Source: DASPXY01 sp038227745
GTDB taxonomy: Bacteria; Planctomycetota; Planctomycetia; Gemmatales; Gemmataceae
DNA length: 15,480 nt
Assembly: GCA_038227745.1 (NCBI GenBank)
Contig: JBBRPS010000153.1
Span: 1 to 15,480, forward strand
Direction: 5' to 3'
Below are positions 7,696 through 15,462 of the stretch, piece after piece (the first letter of the stretch is position 1; every line of letters starts with the position of its first letter). A model generated the notes under the pieces. It did no database searches, was not told the DNA's origin, and saw nothing but the letters and a program-made list of their open reading frames with translations. Made by a program: the position numbers and the translations under genes.

Positions 7696-10032
7696 ATGCG
7701 TTGGTCCATCATCCGCCTGATCTGGTCCCGGGAGCTGCGCGACCAACTCCGCGACCGGCGCACCCTGTTCATGATCGCCGGGCTGCCGTTGCTGCTCTAC
7801 CCGGTCCTCGGCTTCGCGGTCCTCCAGTTCGCCGTCGGCTTCGTCGAGAAGCCGAGTGTCCTCGGCGTGGTCCGCGGCCCGTGCGCCTCGGAGGACTTCC
7901 CGCCGCGCGCCCCTGCCGGCCTGCTGGCCTCGTTCGCCATCCCTCCGGCCGGCACCGCGGGGGGCGGACTGCGTCCCGATTACCTCGCCGGCGCTGCCGC
8001 CCTCGCCTACCAACCCGCCCTCGGCTACCCCCTCCTCATCAAGAACGGCAAGCTCACCACGTCGGAGGGCCAGCCGCCGCAGGAGCAAGCCTTGCTCCGC
8101 CTGCTGGAGGGCAAGCTCCACGTCAAGTTCCTCGCCCCCGACGCCGCCGAGGCGGCCCTGCAAACCCACAAGGTCGATGTGCTCCTGTCGGCGCCGCCGG
8201 ACTTCTGGTCGCGCCTCAGCGCCGAGGGGGGCCACCGCTCTGCCCTGGAGGTCCGGACGCGCAGGGGCGACGACAGCTCGACGCAGGCGCTGGCCCGGCT
8301 GTACATGGTCCTGCAGCGCTGGCAGGTGGACTTCAAGGCGGTCCACCTCATGCGCAAGGGGCTGCCGCCCGACTTCGATGTGCCGTTCGGCGTCTATGAC
8401 CCGCGCGCCGCCGAGGCGGCGGGCGGCCCGGCCGGCGAAGCCATGGCCCGGACGATGATGCGCATCTTCCCTTTCATGCTCGTCATGTGGTCGCTGGCCG
8501 GCGCCCTGTACCCGGCCGTGGACGTCTGCGCCGGCGAGAAGGAGCGCGGCACCATGGAGACGCTGCTCATCAGCCCGGCCGGCCGCGAGGAGATCGTCCT
8601 GGGCAAATTCCTGACGATCTGGGTGTTCAGCGCCGCCACCGCGATGCTCAACCTCGCCAGCATGGGGATCACCACCTGGCTGTTCGGCAGCATGCTGCCG
8701 CAGGGGAGCATGAGTCCGGCGAGCCTGTCCTGGTGCGTGCTGCTCGTCCTGCCGCTGTCCGCCTTCTTCAGCGCCGTGTGCCTGTCCGTCGGCGCCTACG
8801 CGCGCAGCTCGAAGGAGGGGCAGTATTACCTCATGCCGCTCTTCCTCCTGACCATGCCGCTCATCTTCCTCACGCTGGCGCCCGGCGTGGAGCTGAACTC
8901 GTTCTACAGTATGGTGCCCGTGACCGGCGTGGTGCTACTCATGCAGGGACTCATGACCTCCGCATCGCTGGCGGACGTGCCGTGGCTGTACTTCGTCCCG
9001 GTGCTGGCACCCGTGGTCCTGTACAGCTGGCTGGCGCTGCGCTGGGCGATCGACCAGTTCCAGCGCGAGGAGGTGCTGTTCCGCGAGGCGGAGCGACTCG
9101 ACATCGGGCTGTGGCTGCGGCGCCTCTTCCGCGAGAAGGAGGCCATGCCGACGGCCGGGCAGGCCCTGTTCTGCTTCGGCCTGCTGCTGGGGCTGCGCTG
9201 GTTGTCACTGGACCTGGGGATGCGGCTGCCGCTGCTGGCCCGCAGTGGCGTGGTCTTCGTCGCCCTGGTAGCCGCCCCGCCGCTGTTCATGGCCCTGATG
9301 ATCACGCGCCGGCCGCGGCGGGCGCTGTTCCTCTACCTGCCGCGGGGCTGGTACCTCCTCGCCGCCGTCCTGCTGCTGCCGCTGGCGGAACTGGCGACGC
9401 ATCTCGTCTCCCTGTCGCCGCGGCTGCTCGAGATGTTCCGCGACCGGCAAATCCTCGTCGCCGAGGCGTTCAGCCCCCTGACGCCGCCGCACCAGGCCTC
9501 GTGGTGGGGCTACGTCTTCGTGCTGGCGCTGCTCTCGGCAGTCGGCAAGGAGCTGGCGTTCCGCGGCTGGATCCTCAACGGGCTGCGCCAGCGCTTCCGG
9601 CCGTGGACCGCCCTCTTCATCAGCAGCTTCCTGTTCGGGGCGTTCCACATGAACGTCTTCGTCCTGCTGCCGGCCTTCCTCCTGGGCGTGGCGCTGGGCG
9701 TCCTCGCCATCCGCAGCGGCAGCCTGCTGCCGGGCGTGCTGCTCCACACCGGCTGTTACATGATCCTGATCGGCGAGGCGCGCGTGGACCTGGCCGGCCT
9801 CGGCGGTCTGCTGGGAGCGGGCGAGGCGGCGCTGCTGGTGCGCCTGACGCTGGCCGGCGTCTGCACGCTGCTCGCCGTCCTGCTCCTCTGGTGGCTGAAC
9901 TGGCGCGGCACGTCGCGGACCCCGCTGGAGGCGCTCGTGAGCCTGCCGCCGCCGCCGGAGCCGCCGCCGGCCAACGGCGCCCCGGAGGGAACCGGGCGCC
10001 CCGAGGAAGTTGAGAAGACTGCGGCGCCCTGA
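7696..10032 (+). CDS. ABC-2/NatB-type permease with degenerate CPBP protease domain
   Basis: 778 aa, same architecture as the preceding permease and clearly its paralogue. The N-terminus SRELRDQLRDRRTLFMIAGLPLLLYP parallels KELCEILRDRRTIFTLVLMPLLLYP; then come a large extracytoplasmic domain (about 50-255), LYPAVDVCAGEKERGTMETL (GEKERGT at 280-286), a TM bundle, and a CPBP-like C-terminal region. Motif 1 reads KELAFR (Lys618, Glu619, Arg623) where EExxxR is expected, motif 2 FGAFH is intact (His651), and motif 3 HTGCY has Tyr688 where Asn/Asp is expected after His684. Protease activity is therefore doubtful. A Pro-rich tail (SLPPPPEPPP) ends the protein. The frame is open back to GTG 7534, but that stretch is the 115-nt hairpin and a TATAAT, so I start at ATG 7696; the ribosome binding site is weak. 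It probably partners the upstream ATPase, possibly as a heterodimer with the first permease (inference). Confidence 0.86.
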   Translation: MRWSIIRLIWSRELRDQLRDRRTLFMIAGLPLLLYPVLGFAVLQFAVGFVEKPSVLGVVRGPCASEDFPPRAPAGLLASFAIPPAGTAGGGLRPDYLAGAAALAYQPALGYPLLIKNGKLTTSEGQPPQEQALLRLLEGKLHVKFLAPDAAEAALQTHKVDVLLSAPPDFWSRLSAEGGHRSALEVRTRRGDDSSTQALARLYMVLQRWQVDFKAVHLMRKGLPPDFDVPFGVYDPRAAEAAGGPAGEAMARTMMRIFPFMLVMWSLAGALYPAVDVCAGEKERGTMETLLISPAGREEIVLGKFLTIWVFSAATAMLNLASMGITTWLFGSMLPQGSMSPASLSWCVLLVLPLSAFFSAVCLSVGAYARSSKEGQYYLMPLFLLTMPLIFLTLAPGVELNSFYSMVPVTGVVLLMQGLMTSASLADVPWLYFVPVLAPVVLYSWLALRWAIDQFQREEVLFREAERLDIGLWLRRLFREKEAMPTAGQALFCFGLLLGLRWLSLDLGMRLPLLARSGVVFVALVAAPPLFMALMITRRPRRALFLYLPRGWYLLAAVLLLPLAELATHLVSLSPRLLEMFRDRQILVAEAFSPLTPPHQASWWGYVFVLALLSAVGKELAFRGWILNGLRQRFRPWTALFISSFLFGAFHMNVFVLLPAFLLGVALGVLAIRSGSLLPGVLLHTGCYMILIGEARVDLAGLGGLLGAGEAALLVRLTLAGVCTLLAVLLLWWLNWRGTSRTPLEALVSLPPPPEPPPANGAPEGTGRPEEVEKTAAP

Positions 10033-10040
10033 GTCCCGCC

Positions 10041-10070
10041 TTGACCTTCACCGCGACCCCCCGCTATACT
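10041..10070 (+). promoter_or_regulatory. Sigma-70-type promoter for the GT2-GT4 gene
   Basis: TTGACC (10041-10046), an 18-nt spacer and TATACT (10065-10070), giving a leader of about 50 nt before ATG 10130. It is the best two-box promoter in the window and begins 8 nt after the second permease stop. It marks the start of a separate transcription unit for the glycosyltransferase group. Confidence 0.65.
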
Positions 10071-10129
10071 CCGCAGCCATCCCGGACGGACCGCCCGTCG
10101 TTTCGGCACCCCTGCCCGGAAGGTCGCGG

Positions 10130-12319
10130 ATGAAAGTCAGCGTCGTCATCAACACGTACAACCGCTGCGCCAGCCTGCGGCAAACGCTCCTCGGGCTGCG
10201 CTACCAGACGCACCGGCCGTTCGAGGTCGTCGTCGTCAACGGCCCATCTACCGACGACACCGAGAAGGTCCTCGCCGAGTTCGCCGGCCTCAGGCTCGGC
10301 CACTGCCCCGAGGTCCACCTCTCGAAGTCGCGGAACGTCGGCATCGGCCTGGCGAGCGGCGAGGTCGTCGCCTTCATCGACGACGACGCCATCCCCGACC
10401 CGCACTGGCTCACGGACCTGGTGCAGGGCTACGACCACGAGCGCGTCGGCGGCGTCGGCGGGATCGTCTATGGATCGACCGGCTTCGACCTGCAGTTCAA
10501 CAGCGCCGCCACCGCGTGCGACCGCCTCGGCAACCCGCACTGGAACGTGCCGCCGCCGTACTGGGACTTCACGCTGCCGTCGGCCGAGCGGTTCCTGAAC
10601 CTGCTCGGCACCAACGCCAGCTTCCGCCGTAGCTGCCTGGAGGAGATCGGCGGCTTCGACGAGGAGATCGAGTATTACCTCGATGAGACGGAAGTGTGCA
10701 TGCGCGTCATCGACCGCGGCTACCTGCTGCGCCAGCTGAGCAACGCCGCCGTCTACCACCGCTTCCTGCCGAGCCACCTGCGCAACCAGCGCAAGGTCCT
10801 CCGCAGGCCGTTCCCGATTGTCAAGAACAAGCTGTATTTCGCCCTCAAGGCCTCCGTGCCCGCGATGCCCGTCGAGGCCGTCGTCGAGGAGTGCGAGCGC
10901 TTCAACGACCGCCTGATCCAGGACGCCCACGTCCACCACGAGTTCGACGCCCTCGCCGCCGAGGACCTGGCCGCCTTCACGGAGGAGGTGGACCGCGGCC
11001 GCTGGCTCGGCATCGCCCGCGGCACACACGCCGAGCGCAGGTCGGCCGACATCCCGCCGGCCCGCCCCGAGGCGTTCCACGCCTTCCCGACCCTGACGGC
11101 CGAGCCGCACCAGTACACTTTCTGCTTCGTCTCGCAGGAGAAGCCGCCGGAGGACTGCGGCGGCGTCGGCCGGTTCACCTGGGAGCTGGCGCGCGGCTTC
11201 GCGGCGCGCGGCCACGAGGTCCACTTCCTCACGCGCTCCCCCGACCACAACCGCATCGACTTTGAGGAGGGCGTCTGGATCCACCGCTTGCTGCCCGAGA
11301 CCGACGGGCCGTGGCACACCACCGACCTCACCCCCGTCGTCAAGAAGAACCTGGGGCGGGCCGCGGCGGTCCACCGCGAGGTGCGGCGGCTGCGGCAATC
11401 TCGCGTCCTGGACCTCGTGAGCGTGCCGCTCTGGGACTGCGAGGGCCTCTACTGCCTGCTCGACAGCGACCTGACCTGCGTGCTGTCGCTGCAAACCTCC
11501 CTGAAGATCGTCACGGAACTCAGCCCGTCCCTCCTCGCCCCCGCGGACCGGGCCGCGGCGCTGGCGCTGGAGCGATTCACCCTCCAGTCGGCGCGGCACG
11601 TCCACAGTATCAGCGGCAGCATCCTGGAGAAGATCCGCGGCGACTACGGCTGCCCGGACGGCGACGCCAACGTCTTCGTCGCCCCGCTCGGCATCGCCGA
11701 CCGCGCCGCGGAGTACGCGCCGCGCCCCGCCGACGGGCGTGTCCGCGTTCTCTTCGTCGGCCGCCTGGAGCCGCGCAAGGGGATCGACATCTTCCTGGAC
11801 GCCGCTCGCGCGCTGGCCCGCGAGTTCCCCCACGTCGAGTTCGTCGCCGTCGGGAACGACGCCATCCCCGCGGAGAGCGGCCTGACCTACCGGGCGGCCT
11901 TCCAGAACGCACACGCTGGCGACTCGGCCCTCGACCGCATCCGGTTCACGGGCCAGGTGTCCGAGGATGAGCTGTACCGGCACTACAGCGAGTGCGACGT
12001 CTTCTGCCTGCCGGCCCGTTACGAGTCCTTTGGATTGGTGTTCCTGGAAGCGATGATGTTCGGCAAGCCCGTGGTCGGCTGCGACGTCGGCGGCATGACG
12101 GAAGTCGTGGAGCACGGGGGCAACGGCTTCCTTGTCGAACCCGGCGATGTGGGCGCGTTGGTCGAGCATTTGCGCCGGCTGATCGCGGACGAAGCGCTGC
12201 GGCGCGCGTGCGGCTCGGCATCGCGGCGGCGCTACGAAGCCGAGTTTTCCGCCGACCGCATGGTCGAGAGGGCGCTGGCCGCCTACACGGGCATCATCGA
12301 TTCCCGGAAGGCCGCATAA
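10130..12319 (+). CDS. Two-domain glycosyltransferase (GT2 family N-terminus, GT4 family C-terminus)
   Basis: 729 aa. Residues about 1-240 are a GT-A fold, family 2 transferase: SVVINTYNRCASLRQTL at the start, metal/nucleotide-binding FIDDDAIPD (Asp84-86), GTNASFRR and the GGFDEEIEYYLDETE acceptor/base region (Asp185-Glu188). After a linker, residues about 325-725 are a GT-B fold, family 4 transferase: CGGVGRFTWELARGFAARGHEVHF (Gly344 on), the nucleotide-sugar segment VGRLEPRKG (544-551) and the E-x7-E motif ESFGLVFLE (Glu632, Glu640). Both catalytic modules look intact, so the protein may add two sugars in succession to a lipid-linked or surface glycan; donors and acceptor are unknown. GGAAGG (10118-10123) lies 6 nt before the ATG, supporting this start over the open frame extending to 10010, which would run over the promoter and the end of the permease gene. 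Confidence 0.9.
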   Translation: MKVSVVINTYNRCASLRQTLLGLRYQTHRPFEVVVVNGPSTDDTEKVLAEFAGLRLGHCPEVHLSKSRNVGIGLASGEVVAFIDDDAIPDPHWLTDLVQGYDHERVGGVGGIVYGSTGFDLQFNSAATACDRLGNPHWNVPPPYWDFTLPSAERFLNLLGTNASFRRSCLEEIGGFDEEIEYYLDETEVCMRVIDRGYLLRQLSNAAVYHRFLPSHLRNQRKVLRRPFPIVKNKLYFALKASVPAMPVEAVVEECERFNDRLIQDAHVHHEFDALAAEDLAAFTEEVDRGRWLGIARGTHAERRSADIPPARPEAFHAFPTLTAEPHQYTFCFVSQEKPPEDCGGVGRFTWELARGFAARGHEVHFLTRSPDHNRIDFEEGVWIHRLLPETDGPWHTTDLTPVVKKNLGRAAAVHREVRRLRQSRVLDLVSVPLWDCEGLYCLLDSDLTCVLSLQTSLKIVTELSPSLLAPADRAAALALERFTLQSARHVHSISGSILEKIRGDYGCPDGDANVFVAPLGIADRAAEYAPRPADGRVRVLFVGRLEPRKGIDIFLDAARALAREFPHVEFVAVGNDAIPAESGLTYRAAFQNAHAGDSALDRIRFTGQVSEDELYRHYSECDVFCLPARYESFGLVFLEAMMFGKPVVGCDVGGMTEVVEHGGNGFLVEPGDVGALVEHLRRLIADEALRRACGSASRRRYEAEFSADRMVERALAAYTGIIDSRKAA

Positions 12320-12333
12320 CAGGTCGATGGGCT

Positions 12334-12361
12334 GTGGGTCAGGACTCCGATCCTGACCCAC
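12334..12361. repeat. Interspersed palindromic element, copy B (half-length)
   Basis: 28 nt with 11-bp arms (GTGGGTCAGGA and TCCTGACCCAC) around CTCCGA; one more T-A pair outside gives a 12-bp stem. It lies in the 65-nt gap between the two glycosyltransferase genes. Compared with copy C it equals the full element minus exactly 28 nt between two TCCTGAC direct repeats. Confidence 0.85.
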
Positions 12362-12384
12362 ACCTTCCACAAGGATGAGTCGCG

Positions 12385-13698
12385 ATGGGGACAAACGCTG
12401 CGCAGCCGCTGACCGTGTCCATCGTGACGGGCGTAGTCGTCCACCGCGACGCCATCTCGAACGTCTGCCGCGAGCAGCTCGAGGCGGTGGCCCGCCACGG
12501 CCGACTGCACCGCCGCCGTGTCGATGTCAAGGCCTACGCCTGTTACACCGATGTCGGCGACTCGCGCATCGTCATGGCCGCCGACGCCGGCGCCGTCGCC
12601 GCCGACGAGCACTTTCAGGCGTCCGACCTGGTCCTGTACCACTTCGGCATCTACTACCCTCTGTTTGACTCGATCCACCTCGTCCCGCGCACGGCGCGCA
12701 CGGTCGTGACCTACTACGGCATCACCCACCCCGGCCTGCTGCCGGAGAAGTATCGCGAGAGTGTCTACAAGTCGTACCGCCAGGCCGCCAACCTGTACGC
12801 CGCCGACCGCATCCTCGCGACGAGCCGCTTCGTCGCCGAGGAACTCGATCGCTTCGGCATCCCGGCCGAGCGCGTCACGCCCCTTCCGCTCCCGGTCTCG
12901 TTCGAGCGTCTGCCCGACCCCAACCGCCGCCTGCCCCCCAGCGACGTGCTGCGCCTGGCATACGTCGGCCGCTTCATATCGTCGAAGGGCGTCCTCGACC
13001 TGCTCCGTGCGGTGGAGGCCTTCCGCTGGTCCGGTTGCGGTCCGGTACAGCTCGACCTGGTCGGCAGCGCGACGTTCTCGGACCAGACCTATCTGCGCGA
13101 GCTGCAGCAGTACGCTCGGGAGCGCGACCTGGACGGGATCCTCCGGTTCCACTTCGACGTCCCCGACGCCGAGCTGGCCGAGGTGCTGCTGGCCGCGGAT
13201 GCCCTGGTCCTGCCGTCGTTCCACGAAGGCTTTTGCGTGCCGGTGATCGAGGCGATGGCGTGCGGCTGCTTCCCCGTTTGCTCCGACGCCGGCGCCCTGC
13301 CGGAGACGTCGGGGGGACTGGGCCGGACGTTCCGCGTCGGCGACGTCGATCACCTGGCGGCGCGCCTCCGCGAGCTGGCCGCCGCCCGCGCCCAGGGCGG
13401 CTACCTCACCGACTCGGGCTTCCTGCCGCGCGGCGAGTGGGTGGCGCGGGCGCGGGCGTACAGCCTGGGGTTCGCGCGGGACCGATTCCACGAACGGTTC
13501 TGGGCGGCGGTGCTGGACGACCTGGCCCCGCCCCGCGAAGAGGTCAAGCGCTACCTGATCGAGGCGCGCCGGCAGGCCCTGGCCGGCCTGCGCCCGGAGA
13601 ACGTGGCGCCGCCCCCCGAACGCTCCCTCTACGGCCGCGTGGCCGAGGTCCTGGCGGCGAGCGCGGCCGCGAAAGTCCCGGAAACGCTCGCCGGGTGA
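12385..13698 (+). CDS. Glycosyltransferase family 4 protein
   Basis: 437-aa GT-B fold transferase, probably cytosolic or membrane-associated, transferring a sugar from a nucleotide donor to a glycan. The N-terminal Rossmann half contains the LVLYHFGIYYPLFDSI and VVTYYGITHP strands and RILATSRFVAEELDRFGIP. The C-terminal donor half has LAYVGRFISSKGVLDLLRAV (Gly195-Lys201 segment), the LVLPSFHEGFCVPVIEAMACG block with E-x7-E (Glu281, Glu289) and PVCSDAGALPE. About 60-70 C-terminal residues beyond the transferase fold are helical and Arg/Ala-rich. AAGGA (12371-12375) sits 9 nt before the ATG. It follows the GT2-GT4 gene after a 65-nt gap holding a palindromic repeat and no visible promoter, so it is probably in the same transcript. 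Specificity cannot be read from sequence. Confidence 0.88.
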   Translation: MGTNAAQPLTVSIVTGVVVHRDAISNVCREQLEAVARHGRLHRRRVDVKAYACYTDVGDSRIVMAADAGAVAADEHFQASDLVLYHFGIYYPLFDSIHLVPRTARTVVTYYGITHPGLLPEKYRESVYKSYRQAANLYAADRILATSRFVAEELDRFGIPAERVTPLPLPVSFERLPDPNRRLPPSDVLRLAYVGRFISSKGVLDLLRAVEAFRWSGCGPVQLDLVGSATFSDQTYLRELQQYARERDLDGILRFHFDVPDAELAEVLLAADALVLPSFHEGFCVPVIEAMACGCFPVCSDAGALPETSGGLGRTFRVGDVDHLAARLRELAAARAQGGYLTDSGFLPRGEWVARARAYSLGFARDRFHERFWAAVLDDLAPPREEVKRYLIEARRQALAGLRPENVAPPPERSLYGRVAEVLAASAAAKVPETLAG

Positions 13699-13864
13699 GG
13701 GAACACTCGGGGCGGGCCCGGTGAGGAGCCGAGGTTCGTGCCACGGCCGGGAAGATTGCAGGTGGCGGTGAATTTGCGTCGATAAACGGTTGGGGAGGCA
13801 GCCGAAGCGTTCGTGGCGCCTGCCGGGCGTCTCAAAATCTGCTGATTGGGGAAGAGAGGTCGCG

Positions 13865-14395
13865 ATGGCGGGGCGAGAGGACGAAAGGCCAGGGACGGCT
13901 ATCGCGAACGTGGCCGGACACGGCCCCACCGCCCGGGACAGTGTCCCCGAAGTGCAACACGAGGTAGAACTCTTCCTGGCCGAACTGGACGGGTTGTGCG
14001 AGCCGGGTGAGGAAGTCACCCGCGGGTTCCGCAACGGCGGCCCGAACGTCCCCTACCTCCATTTCCTGCGCCGGCGCGTCCACGCGATTCGCAAGGACAA
14101 CTTCCTTCTCCGCCGCGAGGCCGAGGGGCTGCGTCAGGAGAACGCCGGCCTCCGCGACGAGGCCGAGAAGTTGTCGCGGCTGGCGGAAGAACAGCGCGCC
14201 CACGCCGAGGCCGAACGCGCCCAACTCCTGGAGGCGGTCCGCGAGACCACGCGGATCAACCGCGCCCTCGAACAGGAGATCCGCGCGATCAAGACGTCGC
14301 GGAGCTGGAAGCTCGCGAACGCGCTGGGCGGCGTGCTGTCCCGGCCGGTGCGGCGGTTACGGCGCTGGGTCCGTGGGTCAGGACTCCGATCCTGA
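13865..14395 (+). CDS. Coiled-coil protein with SRSW motif, linked to glycosyltransferases
   Basis: 176 aa, no catalytic domain recognised. Residues 1-30 look disordered. Residues about 60-142 are charged and heptad-like (NFLLRREAEGLRQENAGLRDEAEKL and on), consistent with a coiled coil. They are followed by AIKTSRSWKLANALGGVLSRPVRRLRRWV (141-169). The 'SRSW(K/R)L' segment followed by an amphipathic basic helix is often found at the C-terminus of, or in small proteins beside, bacterial surface-polysaccharide glycosyltransferases, so a scaffold or membrane-tethering role in the same assembly is plausible. The start is ATG 13865 with GAGAGGT (13854-13860) just upstream; the frame extends to a TTG at 13790 without support. 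The last residues (about RGSGLRS) and the stop come from palindromic element copy C. The 166-nt gap upstream (13699-13864) shows no clear promoter. Confidence 0.7.
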   Translation: MAGREDERPGTAIANVAGHGPTARDSVPEVQHEVELFLAELDGLCEPGEEVTRGFRNGGPNVPYLHFLRRRVHAIRKDNFLLRREAEGLRQENAGLRDEAEKLSRLAEEQRAHAEAERAQLLEAVRETTRINRALEQEIRAIKTSRSWKLANALGGVLSRPVRRLRRWVRGSGLRS

Positions 14396-14436
14396 CATGG
14401 ATTTGTCAGGATCGGAGTCCTGACCCACAGACCCAG
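14365..14436. repeat. Interspersed palindromic element, copy C (full length) with extended stem
   Basis: The core is a perfect 25-bp inverted repeat (14373-14397 and 14404-14428) with loop tggatt. The flanks CTGGGTC (14365-14371) and GACCCAG (14430-14436) extend pairing to 33 positions with one mismatch. The left arm contains the coiled-coil gene's stop (14393-14395), and the element lies between two convergent genes, so it could act as a bidirectional terminator (inference; no T tract on either strand). Confidence 0.92.
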
Positions 14437-14466
14437 GCCGCAGCCAAGGCATCATCAAACGACGCC

Positions 14467-15462
14467 TTAGCGCTGGAAGATCGGCAGGTAGTGGGCGGGC
14501 ACGGACAACACGATGACGGCAATGCTGGTCTGGTAGACGGGGCCGACGCCGCCGCGCTCGACCGCCGTCCAGCTCCCATCGCCGGACTGGCGCGGCAGCA
14601 GGTAGTCGCGGAGGCGCGCGTACCAGTCCTCCCAGTCCTTGCCGCCGACCTGGTGCATGGCGTGGGCCGCGTAGTAGTGGCCGTAGAAGAAGTGTATCGG
14701 CGAGTAGAAGTTCCGTTTGAGGTACGCGACGCCCTGCGGGATCTCGCGGGCCTTGTAGGAGCCGCTGAGGAACAGCACGCACAGGCCGGCCGCGGTGCGG
14801 GCGAAGCCGGGGGAGCCGCCGCCGGGCTGGTACGAGAAGCCGCCCAGGCGGTCGTTGTAGCACGATTTGATGTAGCCGATGGCCTTGTGCAGCACCTCGT
14901 CGGGCACGTGCAGGCCGGCGTTCTTGGCGGCGCGCAGGGCCATCACCTGCATGATCGTCACGGAGATGTCGGCCCCGGTCGGCGCCGGCTCGTAGCGCCA
15001 GCCACCCTGGTTATTCTGGCTGCGCAAGATGAGGGTGACCGCCTTCTTGAGGACCGGCTTGATCTCGTCGTCGCTGGTCTGGCCCCACAACTCGGCGAGG
15101 GCCAGCGTCGCCATGGCGTGGCAGTACATGTTGCCGCCGCGCGCCCCGACGAGGTAGCCGTCGGACGGCCGTGAGGAGGCGATGAGGAAGCGGGCGCCCT
15201 TGGCGACCTCGGGGCCGTACGGGCCCTGGCCGGGGAGGTGGCCCTGCGACATGAAGGCGAGCAGGGCGAAGGCGGTGACGGCGGTGTTGTGGCTGTAACG
15301 GCCGTCGCTCCAGGAGCCGTCGGCGTTCTGGCGGCCGGCCAGCCACTCCAGGCCGCGGTTGACGGCCCGCTTGGTCGGTTCGTCCATCTTGACGTCGGCG
15401 CGGGCGGGGTGGACGAAGGCGAGCGTCAGCAGGGCGAGGAGGACGGCGAGGCAGCGGCGCAT
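14467..15462 (-). CDS. Secreted prenyltransferase/squalene-oxidase-repeat protein (terpene-cyclase fold)
   Basis: 331 aa. An N-terminal signal peptide (MRRCLAVLLALLTLAF, probable cleavage after HPARA at about residue 22) precedes an alpha/alpha-barrel of repeats with the QxxxGxW signature: RQNADGSW (44-51), SQNNQGGW (148-155), CYNDRLGGFSYQPG (201-214) and RQSGDGSW (291-298). The closing YLPIFQR is typical of planctomycete members as I know them. The DXDD proton-donor motif of squalene-hopene cyclases is absent; the equivalent region reads GADISVTIMQVMALRA (163-178). Secretion and the missing acid motif argue against a hopanoid cyclase and for a binding or structural role in the periplasm. The start is ATG at 15462, with GGAG about 9 nt upstream on this strand; the frame continues to the window edge through a GTG, without support. 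Convergent with the coiled-coil gene and separated from it by the copy C hairpin. Confidence 0.85.
   Translation of the reverse strand: MRRCLAVLLALLTLAFVHPARADVKMDEPTKRAVNRGLEWLAGRQNADGSWSDGRYSHNTAVTAFALLAFMSQGHLPGQGPYGPEVAKGARFLIASSRPSDGYLVGARGGNMYCHAMATLALAELWGQTSDDEIKPVLKKAVTLILRSQNNQGGWRYEPAPTGADISVTIMQVMALRAAKNAGLHVPDEVLHKAIGYIKSCYNDRLGGFSYQPGGGSPGFARTAAGLCVLFLSGSYKAREIPQGVAYLKRNFYSPIHFFYGHYYAAHAMHQVGGKDWEDWYARLRDYLLPRQSGDGSWTAVERGGVGPVYQTSIAVIVLSVPAHYLPIFQR

Noticed and set aside
10010..10129. Extension of the GT2-GT4 protein to an upstream start
   Set aside because: It would overlap the permease 3' end and run through the promoter; the GT2 fold begins at MKVSVV and has a good ribosome binding site.
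14007..14423. Alternative frame over the coiled-coil gene ending in VGQDSDPDMDLSGSES
   Set aside because: The translation is Arg/Ser/Pro-rich low complexity; the chosen frame gives a coherent coiled coil and SRSW motif. The ending only reflects the palindromic element read in another frame.
14378..14863. Minus-strand frame overlapping the terpene-cyclase-like gene and copy C
   Set aside because: It is a shifted-frame shadow of the real minus-strand gene, whose QxxxGxW repeats are in the other frame.
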